Below, in pieces: positions 1 through 6,331 of a stretch of 7,062 nt of DNA. Each line of letters starts with the position of its first letter. Position 1 is the stretch's first letter. A model generated the notes under the pieces. That model did not search any database. It was not told the DNA's origin and saw only the letters and a program-made list of their open reading frames with translations. The DNA is from Chloroflexota bacterium (GTDB lineage Bacteria > Chloroflexota > Anaerolineae > Promineifilales > Promineifilaceae), in the NCBI GenBank assembly GCA_024223125.1, contig JAAEOP010001194.1, forward strand, positions 1 through 7,062. Reading direction: 5' to 3'. The position numbers were made by a program, and so were the translations under genes.

Positions 1-1
1 A

Positions 2-1228
2 CCGTTGCGCGTGGGTGGTCATAGCGCCATCTTACCACCCCTGCTGCTGGGGGAAAGTGTGGATATGGACGTGGCGCGGCAATACGGCCGTCGTGGATTC
101 TTTCCGGTTATTCGCGGCATACTGATCGCCGCACCCGTCCTCTTCATCTTTACTATTTTGCTGGCTGCGGCCGATACCATTTTTGCCCATACATTGGAAA
201 CGGCGTTTAGCCTGGATATTTTTTCGTACCTGGGAAACTGGTTTTGGCGGGGCAGTCTAATTTTACTGGCAGCCTGGTTTATCAGCGGCGGATTGGCATT
301 GGCAGCGCAGCGGCGGCACGGCCATGATGATCAAGGCTGGCTAGACAGCGCCATCCACCATATTCCCCACAAAATTTCTCTGGGTATGATTGAAACAACG
401 ACGATTTTAGCGTTAGTAAATGCCCTCTTTGCTGTCTTTGTCGTCATTCAATTTGCCTACCTCTTTGGTGGGCGGGCCAATATCAACTTGGAAGGGTTTA
501 CTTATGCTGACTACGCCCGACGCGGCTTTTTTGAGCTGCTAACGGTAGCTATCCTTTCTGTGGGACTAATTTTGGGACTTAATTGGCTAACGCGGCGCGA
601 ATCGAAAAGGCAAATTCGCTTCTTCAATATTCTAGGCAGTGTGCTAATACTGTTTGTGCTGATACTGCTCTTGTCTGCATTCCGGCGCATGATGTTGTAT
701 GAAGCCGCCTTTGGTTACACCGAACTGCGCCTGATTGTGTATGTGTTTATGGGTTGGCTGGGGCTTCTGCTACTCTGGTTTTTGGCGACGTTATGGCAAC
801 GTCCTGACCAGTTTGCTATTGGGGTGCTGTTGGTGGCGATCGGTTTTCTCATGACCTTGAATCTGTTGAACCCTGACCAATTTATTGCTCGACAGAATTT
901 ACAGCGATACACACAAACGGCCGACCTGGATGCCGTGTACTTAACTACATTGTCTGATGATGCTGTGCCTCAGCTTATACAGACTATTCAGTTAACGGAA
1001 GCGGATACGACGGAGTATCTGACCGCCCGCTGTGCCCGTTTTTATTGGGAGTCGGATGTGGGAGACAACTGCTATGCGACAGCGCCCGAGATTTTGCGTG
1101 ATGAATTAGACGGCCGTTACCAATCCAGACAAGAAGACAATTCCTGGCGCACCTGGACATCCTTCAATTTGGCCCGCTGGCAAGCATTTACCCAATTACA
1201 GGGATTTTTTGTGAGCTATTCACAATGA
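2..1228 (+). CDS. DUF4173-like polytopic membrane protein, 5'-truncated
   Basis: The frame is open to the left window edge, so the N-terminus is missing; the TTG at position 5 is only the first possible start inside the window. The visible part has about seven hydrophobic helices (near residues 37-57, 80-101, 130-153, 177-195, 207-226, 242-262 and 270-288, counted from that TTG). A soluble tail of about 115 residues follows, with Cys343 and Cys356. Family-like blocks are RRGFFPVIRG followed by LLAAADTIF, the segment MLYEAAFGYTELRL before helix six, and SDDAVPQLI plus a Trp-rich C-terminus (SWRTWTSFNLARWQAF). I recognise these from memory as typical of DUF4173 proteins (some are annotated DUF4153); the function of that family is unknown to me. 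The gene ends 19 nt before the next one, which suggests co-transcription. Membrane location is secure; the family name is fairly sure. Confidence 0.82.
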   Translation, partial: PLRVGGHSAILPPLLLGESVDMDVARQYGRRGFFPVIRGILIAAPVLFIFTILLAAADTIFAHTLETAFSLDIFSYLGNWFWRGSLILLAAWFISGGLALAAQRRHGHDDQGWLDSAIHHIPHKISLGMIETTTILALVNALFAVFVVIQFAYLFGGRANINLEGFTYADYARRGFFELLTVAILSVGLILGLNWLTRRESKRQIRFFNILGSVLILFVLILLLSAFRRMMLYEAAFGYTELRLIVYVFMGWLGLLLLWFLATLWQRPDQFAIGVLLVAIGFLMTLNLLNPDQFIARQNLQRYTQTADLDAVYLTTLSDDAVPQLIQTIQLTEADTTEYLTARCARFYWESDVGDNCYATAPEILRDELDGRYQSRQEDNSWRTWTSFNLARWQAFTQLQGFFVSYSQ

Positions 1229-1247
1229 ATTCAGAAAGGAACCTTTC

Positions 1248-1928
1248 ATGAACACAAAAATAGATATGAAACATGTTATTTTGCTAACATTAGCCCTTAT
1301 TTTTGCCTCGACTATTTCCGTCTTTATGTTGGTGATCCGTTATTTTTACAGCGATCATGTGCAATTTACTTTTTTGTTGTGGAATTTGTTCCTGGCCTGG
1401 CTGCCTTTTCTCCTGGCTGTAATTGTCATAATGTTTCCCGTGAAACATTATGTAACCTATTTCTTCGGCGGTTTGTGGCTGCTGTTTTTCCCCAACGCAC
1501 CGTATATTGTGACCGATCTGCTACATTTACGGCCGTATCATTCCGTCCCCTTTTGGTATGACATGATATTACTGCTCTCCTTTGCCCTAACCGGTTTGGG
1601 ATTGGGGCTGGCTTCTTTGGGCTTGATGCAAAGTTGGGCTACCAGACGATTTGGCCGGATGGGTGGTTGGCTGTTTGTATTAGTGGCTTTGCTGTGTGCC
1701 GGATTTGGGGTGTATATCGGCCGTTTTCTGCGCTGGAACAGTTGGGATTTGTTCTCTAATCCGCTGTTGCTGTGGCAAGATTTGCACCTGACGTTAACCA
1801 CACCCTATCTGTTTGTGAAAACGGCCGTCATTACCTCTGCTTTAACGGCCGTGTTTACCTTTTCCTATCTTTTGTTTACGCTGCTGCCACAGTTGGTTGT
1901 AATACCATCAGCTTATAGTGGAGATTAG
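1248..1928 (+). CDS. DUF1361 family integral membrane protein
   Basis: A 226-residue protein with about six membrane helices (near 10-30, 43-62, 70-90, 104-126, 139-158 and 190-213). Conserved-looking blocks match DUF1361 as I know it: LWNLFLAWLP at 44-53, FFPNAPYIVTDLLHL at about 80-94, FWYD at 102-105, and GRFLRWNSWDL at 158-168. The length is normal for the family. No biochemical role is established that I can name; the invariant-looking polar motifs beside the helices (PNAPY, WYD, RWNSWD) suggest an active or binding site at the membrane face, which is inference. The ATG start is supported by AAAGGA at 1235-1240, 7 nt upstream. It follows the DUF4173-like gene by 19 nt and precedes the next membrane protein closely, so the three probably share a transcript. 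Confidence 0.88.
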   Translation: MNTKIDMKHVILLTLALIFASTISVFMLVIRYFYSDHVQFTFLLWNLFLAWLPFLLAVIVIMFPVKHYVTYFFGGLWLLFFPNAPYIVTDLLHLRPYHSVPFWYDMILLLSFALTGLGLGLASLGLMQSWATRRFGRMGGWLFVLVALLCAGFGVYIGRFLRWNSWDLFSNPLLLWQDLHLTLTTPYLFVKTAVITSALTAVFTFSYLLFTLLPQLVVIPSAYSGD

Positions 1929-1969
1929 AAGATTAAGAGACCCAATTTTCCAAAACCCATCGGTCATTG

Positions 1970-1976
1970 AGAGGTG
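1970..1976 (+). promoter_or_regulatory. Shine-Dalgarno that decides the start of the third gene
   Basis: AGAGGTG lies 4 nt before the ATG at 1981 (6 nt from its GAGG core). The alternative GTG start at 1918 would overlap the DUF1361 stop codon, has no comparable purine-rich site, and would add 21 polar residues ahead of the first helix. The site therefore favours 1981. Confidence 0.7.
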
Positions 1977-1980
1977 TACC

Positions 1981-2616
1981 ATGACCCAATCAGCAATTGC
2001 TCAAGATTTACCAGAAAGTCAATTTTCTTCATTAAGCGTTGTATCCGTCTGGTTTGGAGCAATGATAATTGGGTTAACGGCTGTTGGCTACAGTTTGAGT
2101 CGTTCAATGACGAACTCCTGGGTTGCCGTGCTGGACATATTTCAATTTGTCCTGGTGGCCTTAATTCTGGCCTCAGTTTTTTATTTACTGCTGCGTTGGG
2201 AAGATGGGTTGCGGGTAACGGCCGTGCCCCTCCTTATCAATATCGGCACGCTCATCATCATCCGGCTGGTTCCCTTTGGCGTCATCTGGGAAGAGGCCTC
2301 GTTTCGCTACCATTGGCATCAATACCAGACCATTGTACAAAAGATTGAAACGGGGGAATGGCAGCCTGACACCAATGGCATTGTCACTTTGCCCTCCGCT
2401 TACCGCAGCTTATCGGCCGACAACGGCCGTGTCTGGGTCAGTCAAAACGACGCCGAACTCAGCATCTTTTTTGTCACCGAGCAACGAGGATTGAACCAAT
2501 TTGCCGGCTATATGTATCATGCCAACGGCCGTCCGCCCCAATCTGGCGAATTTCAAGGCCAATGGCACACCATTCTCCAGAAATACACCCACTGGTATTA
2601 TTGTGTTAGCGATTAG
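1981..2616 (+). CDS. Hypothetical membrane protein, three helices plus extracytoplasmic domain
   Basis: I do not recognise the family. The protein is 211 residues from the ATG at 1981. It has a short polar N-terminus, three hydrophobic helices (about 19-38, 50-71 and 80-101), and a soluble C-terminal domain of about 110 residues (105-211) rich in aromatic residues. In that domain the segments GIVTLPSAYRSLS (133-145), IFFVTEQRGLNQFAGYMY (162-179) and the terminal HWYYCVSD look like beta strands of a small compact domain, probably outside the membrane. This topology reading is inference. The frame could also begin at GTG 1918 and overlap the upstream stop, but the ribosome-binding site favours 1981. 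It is the last gene of the membrane-protein cluster, 52 nt after DUF1361. Confidence 0.75.
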   Translation: MTQSAIAQDLPESQFSSLSVVSVWFGAMIIGLTAVGYSLSRSMTNSWVAVLDIFQFVLVALILASVFYLLLRWEDGLRVTAVPLLINIGTLIIIRLVPFGVIWEEASFRYHWHQYQTIVQKIETGEWQPDTNGIVTLPSAYRSLSADNGRVWVSQNDAELSIFFVTEQRGLNQFAGYMYHANGRPPQSGEFQGQWHTILQKYTHWYYCVSD

Positions 2617-2620
2617 TTGC

Positions 2621-2656
2621 TGGTTGTTAGTAGTTTGTACCAATAACCAACAACCA
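2621..2656. repeat. TGGTTGTT / AACAACCA inverted repeat after the membrane-protein cluster
   Basis: TGGTTGTT at 2621-2628 and its exact reverse complement AACAACCA at 2649-2656 are separated by 20 nt. They lie in a G/T-rich then A/C-rich stretch (about 2616-2665) that starts at the stop codon of the upstream gene. A transcript could fold into an 8-bp hairpin here. There is no T-run after it, so it is not a classical intrinsic terminator. I recall such (GTTGGTTGTTA)n-like spacers as recurrent in other bacterial genomes, including cyanobacteria; whether this one is dispersed cannot be seen in one window. Confidence 0.45.
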
Positions 2657-2708
2657 CCCACCACTTACATTCTCATCAAAACGTAACAAACCCCTCCAGA
2701 TTTTCACC

Positions 2709-2714
2709 TATAAT
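2709..2714 (+). promoter_or_regulatory. Candidate -10 box for the EamA transporter gene
   Basis: A perfect TATAAT sits 55 nt before the ATG at 2770. No good -35 hexamer stands 16-18 bp upstream (ACAAAC at 2686-2691 is the aligned sequence), so the promoter would be weak or activator-dependent. The predicted start point near 2721 would place the 14-bp palindrome at 2730-2743 in the early leader. Confidence 0.45.
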
Positions 2715-2729
2715 CCGGTGATGGCTTGT

Positions 2730-2743
2730 TAGACGGCCGTCTA
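2730..2743. promoter_or_regulatory. 14-bp perfect palindrome in the transporter leader, possible operator
   Basis: TAGACGGCCGTCTA is perfectly self-complementary and has the common octamer ACGGCCGT as its core. It lies between the candidate -10 box and the EamA start codon, a usual place for a repressor site. Because the core octamer is scattered throughout the window, the extra three matched bases on each side may be chance. Confidence 0.35.
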
Positions 2744-2769
2744 TCATTCTAAAGCCTCCCGGAGATCTC

Positions 2770-3687
2770 ATGATGACCGAAGTTATCCCCTATATTAGTT
2801 TTGTGGGCTTTTTATTTGGTTCCACTCTGGTCGTTTCTCGTTTCAGCGTGGGGCAATATGCCCCCAGTACTTACATTGGGTTACGTTTGGTTATAGCCAG
2901 TCTGGGCCATTTATCCCTGTATGTCCTCTTAAACAAGCGGTACAAATGGCCGCGGAACGGCCGATTATGGTTTCATGCTTCCGTTTTGGGAGTATTAGGA
3001 ACGTCCATTCCCATGACAGCTATCGTCAGTTCATTGCAATATTTGTCCAGTGGCGTGGCGGCCGTTCTCATAACAACTACCCCCGCCATAACCGTTGTTC
3101 TGGCTCATTTCTTTTTGCCGGATGAGAGCTTAACCCGCTTAAAAGGTATAGGGGTACTGTTAGCCTTTAGTGGCACTATCTTGTTAGCTGGCAGCGGTGA
3201 AAGCGGCTTATCAGACATCAACCGGGCCAATCCGCTGGGCTATGGACTGATGCTTATCGCTGTGTTGGCAGGTAGTTCGGCTGTTATTTACATTCGCAAA
3301 TATTTGGGTGGCTATAAGTCATATGACATTGCCAGTATTCGCATGTTTGTGGCCGCCTTGGTGGTGATGCCGCTTTCAACCTTGATTGTGGGGATGGATT
3401 TGAGTGGCGTCACGGCTGAAGGGTATATGGCTCTCGTTTATGCCGCTTTGATGGGCACATTTGGCGGTTTGCTTATGACCGTATACAACATAAAACGTTT
3501 TGGGGCCACGGCAGCCGTTATGACAGCCTACATCATTCCAATTGTGGCTGGCATTGGCGGTGTCCTCTTTTTAGATGAGCAGATTACGCCAATTATGATT
3601 GTGGGGATGATGTTGATTATTGGTGGTGTGGCTATTATTAACCGGGCGCAGGCAACGGCCGTTGCTGGACTCGTCCCCGGTGATTAA
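2770..3687 (+). CDS. EamA/DMT-superfamily transporter
   Basis: A 305-residue protein with ten predicted helices arranged as two five-helix EamA repeats (about residues 6-141 and 156-292), the normal size and layout for the drug/metabolite transporter superfamily in the inner membrane. Typical features are the first-helix FLFGSTLVVSRF, the GLRLVIASL segment of helix two, the helix-four block SSGVAAVLITTTPAITVVLAHFFL followed by DE (118-119), and the matching IPIVAGIGGVLFLDE at 256-270 in the second half. Both halves carry this hydrophobic-FxxxxE pattern, which shows the internal duplication. The substrate cannot be told from sequence; relatives export amino acids, metabolites or drugs. GGAG at 2761-2764 serves ATG 2770 (5 nt) or the adjacent ATG 2773 (8 nt). 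It appears to be its own transcription unit. Confidence 0.92.
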   Translation: MMTEVIPYISFVGFLFGSTLVVSRFSVGQYAPSTYIGLRLVIASLGHLSLYVLLNKRYKWPRNGRLWFHASVLGVLGTSIPMTAIVSSLQYLSSGVAAVLITTTPAITVVLAHFFLPDESLTRLKGIGVLLAFSGTILLAGSGESGLSDINRANPLGYGLMLIAVLAGSSAVIYIRKYLGGYKSYDIASIRMFVAALVVMPLSTLIVGMDLSGVTAEGYMALVYAALMGTFGGLLMTVYNIKRFGATAAVMTAYIIPIVAGIGGVLFLDEQITPIMIVGMMLIIGGVAIINRAQATAVAGLVPGD

Positions 3688-3850
3688 GTACGAGATATAG
3701 ATGTGTAAATGAAATAAATTATGAGTACCTCACAAAAAACACACCTGTGAAAATTAGTATTGGTTCAGACGAAAAAACCATCTCATTGAAGCCCACTATT
3801 CTCATTTTGATGATTGACTTGATGCGAACTCATGTTCTATAATTGGGGGT
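3688..3850. other. 163-nt AT-rich spacer upstream of the radical SAM gene
   Basis: No gene is visible. It contains a weak 5-bp inverted repeat (TCACA at 3730-3734, TGTGA at 3746-3750) without a T-run, so no confident terminator for the transporter gene, and it ends in the strong promoter annotated separately. Confidence 0.6.
3814..3843 (+). promoter_or_regulatory. Near-consensus sigma-70 promoter placed for a leaderless transcript
   Basis: TTGACT (3814-3819, 5 of 6 to consensus) and TATAAT (3838-3843, perfect) are separated by 18 bp. Only 7 nt (TGGGGGT) lie between the -10 box and the ATG at 3851, so transcription should begin at or within a base or two of the start codon. The G-run touches the ATG too closely to act as a Shine-Dalgarno. 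This is the best promoter in the window. Confidence 0.8.
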
Positions 3851-5038
3851 ATGAATACCCTGATCAAATTGCAAGATATCGCCAATCACATGGATTTGGA
3901 ACTTGGCGAAGAAGTCCGACCCCAACCCACGACGCCACAAACAGCCCCCTGCGGCGTCCCATTCTCTAAACCTGACCAGCTGTCAAAGAAAGAGTCTCTG
4001 AGCATATATGAAGCTGTGCGACCAGATGGCAAGCCGATGCGTCTGTTCAAAACGCTATTAACCTCTGCATGCGAGCGCAATTGTTATTACTGTCCTTTCC
4101 GAACCGGCCGCAATTATCGTCGCCAAACCCTTAAGCCAGAAGAAATGGCCCAGACATTTAGCGATCTGCATCGTGCAGGAGTGGTAGATGGATTATTTTT
4201 GAGTTCGGGCATCATCAAAGGGGGTGTGTCCACTCAAGATAGATTACTAGACACGGCCGACATCTTGCGTCACAAACATCATTTCAGCGGCTATCTACAC
4301 CTAAAAATTATGCCCGGCGCAGAAAAAGAGCAGGTACGGCAAGCAATGCAGTTAGCTAACCGTTTATCAGTCAATCTGGAAGCGCCTAATGACCAACGGC
4401 TGCTGGAATTGGCTCCCAAAAAGATGTTTGTAGATGAACTGTTGACGCCTTTACGTTGGGTTAATGAAATTCGCCAAAATGAGTCGTCAAGGCTGGGTTG
4501 GCACGGCCGTTGGCCCAGTACAACCACCCAATTTGTCGTTGGCGGTACCGATGAATCTGATTTGGAACTGCTAACCACAACGGAATTCTTGCACAAGCAT
4601 CTGCAATTATGCCGCGTTTACTTTTCCCCCTTCAAACCTGTTAAAGATACACCTTTGGAAAACCGGGCTGCGGCAAGCCCTTTACGCCAACATCGGCTTT
4701 ACCAGACCGCTTTTCTTTTCCGTGATTATGGGTTTGATCTGGAAGAATTAGCTTTTGATAAACATGGTAATTTACCTTTGGAGATGGACCCAAAATTGGC
4801 CTGGGCATGGCAAAATTTGCAGGAAAATCCGGTGGAGTTGAACCAGGCAGACAAAGAAGATCTGCTGCGTGTACCTGGAATTGGTCCCCAAAGTGCCTAC
4901 AACATTGTCGCTGCCCGCCGCCAGAGCAACCTGCGCGAATTACAAGACTTGCAGCAAATTGGAGTCACTATCAAACGTATGAAGCCGTTTGTGTTGTTGG
5001 ATGGCAAACGGCCGTCGTATCAACTTCCCCTATTTTAA
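3851..5038 (+). CDS. Putative DNA modification/repair radical SAM protein with C-terminal HhH domain
   Basis: The 395-residue protein has the radical SAM cluster motif CX3CX2C (Cys74, Cys78, Cys81, in ACERNCYYCPFRT), which in this superfamily binds a 4Fe-4S cluster that cleaves S-adenosylmethionine. Further blocks are VVDGLFLSSGI (111-121), YLHLKIMPGA (148-157), RLSVNLEAP (171-179), STTTQFVVGG (223-232), RVYFSPFKPV (255-264) and SPLRQHRLYQ (276-285). I recognise this order as the family named 'putative DNA modification/repair radical SAM protein' (TIGR03916-like). Residues 326-385 form a helix-hairpin-helix DNA-binding unit with VPGIGPQSA at 341-349. The family is usually encoded next to a uracil-DNA-glycosylase-like partner (TIGR03915/DUF4130); neither flanking gene here is one. 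The substrate is unknown. Start: ATG directly after a strong promoter and with no usable Shine-Dalgarno, so probably a leaderless mRNA. Confidence 0.9.
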   Translation: MNTLIKLQDIANHMDLELGEEVRPQPTTPQTAPCGVPFSKPDQLSKKESLSIYEAVRPDGKPMRLFKTLLTSACERNCYYCPFRTGRNYRRQTLKPEEMAQTFSDLHRAGVVDGLFLSSGIIKGGVSTQDRLLDTADILRHKHHFSGYLHLKIMPGAEKEQVRQAMQLANRLSVNLEAPNDQRLLELAPKKMFVDELLTPLRWVNEIRQNESSRLGWHGRWPSTTTQFVVGGTDESDLELLTTTEFLHKHLQLCRVYFSPFKPVKDTPLENRAAASPLRQHRLYQTAFLFRDYGFDLEELAFDKHGNLPLEMDPKLAWAWQNLQENPVELNQADKEDLLRVPGIGPQSAYNIVAARRQSNLRELQDLQQIGVTIKRMKPFVLLDGKRPSYQLPLF

Positions 5039-5051
5039 TAATTTGCTAGTG

Positions 5052-5079
5052 TGTACAATCGGCTAACTGTCAGTACAAT
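5052..5079 (+). promoter_or_regulatory. Candidate promoter, possibly leaderless, for the PD40 lipoprotein
   Basis: TACAAT (5074-5079) lies 6 nt before the ATG at 5086, and TGTACA (5052-5057, 4 of 6 to TTGACA) stands 16 bp upstream of it. No Shine-Dalgarno precedes the ATG (CAGTACAATTCCCAT). The 7-mer GTACAAT occurs twice, at 5053-5059 and 5073-5079, exactly 20 bp apart, so a direct-repeat operator is another reading. Confidence 0.4.
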
Positions 5080-5085
5080 TCCCAT

Positions 5086-6114
5086 ATGCGAATTTTATTT
5101 TGGTCTTTACTCATTTTGTTGTTGCTGCTGGGATGCAACACGTCGCCAAATATTCCGATGCTATCAGAAAGTGACACGGCCGTACTCCCAACCCCCATAG
5201 AACCATCTGGCACAATGTATTTTGTGGAACTGCGACCTGGCATCCAAAACCTGGCCCGATATGATGTGCCGACAGGTCGAGAGAGTTTACTGTTTCGTGT
5301 GCCTGATAATGGTTGGTTGGCCGGGTTTGATATGTCACCTGATGGTGCTCAATTTATCTTGGCGTATGCCCCCCCGCCAGAAGAAGGCCAGATACAGTTT
5401 GGCTTTACCAATCTTTACCTGATGAAAAATGAAGCAGGTAGCGAGCCACGATTACTTATCGAGCCAATTGATCCGCAAGAAGTGTTTTTCAATCCCACCT
5501 GGTCGCCGGATGGTGAATATATCTATTATTCACATGTGATTCCTGAAGATGAGGAAGCGTATACATTTCGCACTCAGCTTGAACGGTTTCACCTAAGTTC
5601 AGGCGAGATTGAGTCATTGGCGGAAAATGCAATCTGGCCACAGCTTTCGACCAACGGTTCTAAACTGGCGTATGTGACTGTAACTCCAGATTCGTTGGCT
5701 CAGGCGTTACTGGTGGCGGATGCTGATGGCCGTAACCCCACCATACTCGTTCCCCAAGAAACATTTCAAGCAGTGGATGCGCCCATGTTTTCATTAGATG
5801 GAGAATGGCTATATTTTAGCGCGTCGGAAAATAGTGCGGCCGTTCGCCCCTGGTGGGATTGGGCGTTGGGAGTACAAACTGCCGTGGCTCACAATTTGCC
5901 CTCAGATTGGTACCGAACGCCGTTGGCTGGTGGGGAATGGGACCGGTTGACGGATATGGGTGGGACTGGTTTTTATGGCCGTTTTGCCTCCCACAACGCC
6001 CCCTATTTTGCTTTCTCCAGTCAGGAGGGTTTGTTTATGATGTCGCCTGACGGCCGTGATCTTGAGAAGCGTTTGAATGTAGCCTTAACCGATTCTCTAG
6101 TCTGGCAACCTTAA
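5086..6114 (+). CDS. Lipoprotein with TolB/PD40-like beta-propeller
   Basis: A 342-residue exported protein. The N-terminus is a lipoprotein signal (MR, a Leu-rich core at 8-15, lipobox LLGC with Cys17 as the predicted lipidated residue), so the mature protein should be anchored on the outer face of the membrane. The rest shows recurrent WD40-like PD40 strands: MSPDGAQFILAY (83-94), WSPDGEYIYYS (139-149), LSTNGSKLAYV (187-197), FSLDGEWLYFS (235-245) and MSPDGRDLEKRL (319-330), about five blades, typical of TolB-like propellers that bind peptides or proteins. No enzymatic domain is visible and the partner cannot be predicted. It starts 47 nt after the radical SAM gene but has its own candidate promoter in that gap, so co-transcription is uncertain. 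The ATG lacks a Shine-Dalgarno; the lipoprotein signal beginning at residue 1 supports this start. Confidence 0.88.
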   Translation: MRILFWSLLILLLLLGCNTSPNIPMLSESDTAVLPTPIEPSGTMYFVELRPGIQNLARYDVPTGRESLLFRVPDNGWLAGFDMSPDGAQFILAYAPPPEEGQIQFGFTNLYLMKNEAGSEPRLLIEPIDPQEVFFNPTWSPDGEYIYYSHVIPEDEEAYTFRTQLERFHLSSGEIESLAENAIWPQLSTNGSKLAYVTVTPDSLAQALLVADADGRNPTILVPQETFQAVDAPMFSLDGEWLYFSASENSAAVRPWWDWALGVQTAVAHNLPSDWYRTPLAGGEWDRLTDMGGTGFYGRFASHNAPYFAFSSQEGLFMMSPDGRDLEKRLNVALTDSLVWQP

Positions 6115-6212
6115 GATTTTAATGGATTCTACACATTTTTTATCAGTGCCAATGTTATGTTAGCCACCTCTACGCATCCAGTCAGGAAAGAGTGTCTGGT
6201 CTGGCGCTAAAA

Positions 6213-6230
6213 TCCCCTGATTTGAGGGGA
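6213..6230. repeat. Short hairpin TCCCCT / AGGGGA
   Basis: TCCCCT (6213-6218) and AGGGGA (6225-6230) can pair around a 6-nt loop, about 100 nt after the propeller gene's stop codon. AT-rich bases flank it but there is no T-run after the stem on plus. On minus the stem is followed by TTTTAG, a weak terminator shape with nothing obvious to terminate. The role is unknown. Confidence 0.35.
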
Positions 6231-6313
6231 ATTCCACGACCGATTGTGTACGGCGTAAAATGAATCGGGATTGAATATTGGTTGCTGGAAATGATGTTCA
6301 TGATTGATCAAAC

Positions 6314-6331
6314 TGTCAACCGCGGTTGACA
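6314..6331. promoter_or_regulatory. 18-bp perfect palindrome, operator-like, containing TTGACA
   Basis: TGTCAACCGCGGTTGACA reads the same on both strands with no spacer and no mismatch. Its right end TTGACA (6326-6331) is a perfect -35 hexamer; a partial -10 (TATACC, 6351-6356) follows after 19 bp. A dimeric repressor on the palindrome would block such a promoter. The symmetric left half gives the same TTGACA on the minus strand. No regulator gene is adjacent within the window, and the nearest downstream gene begins about 230 nt away. Confidence 0.5.

Larger units (their letters stand above)
84..6057. repeat. Dispersed palindromic octamer ACGGCCGT, 14 copies
   Basis: Exact copies begin at 84, 1110, 1529, 1821, 1845, 2218, 2423, 2525, 2733, 3655, 4503, 5008, 5176 and 6050. 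Chance expectation for one given 8-mer in 7 kb at even base composition is about 0.1. The inner hexamer CGGCCG occurs 24 times, and in 14 of these it is flanked by A on the left and T on the right, where about 1.5 would be expected. Inside genes the octamer is read in all three frames (encoding TAV, NGR/DGR, or RP), and one copy is intergenic, so selection or bias acts on DNA and not on protein. The pattern is comparable to HIP1 (GCGATCGC) of cyanobacteria. Confidence 0.85.

Noticed and set aside
1918..1980. GTG start at 1918 for the third membrane protein
   Set aside because: It lacks a ribosome-binding site and adds a polar extension, whereas ATG 1981 has AGAGGTG at good spacing.
3730..3750. 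Possible terminator after the EamA gene (TCACA/TGTGA)
   Set aside because: The stem is only 5 bp with an 11-nt loop, has no G/C strength and is not followed by a T-run.
4291..4596. 101-codon minus-strand ORF inside the radical SAM gene
   Set aside because: It lies wholly antisense to a clear family member, is Ser-rich in composition and has no start context.
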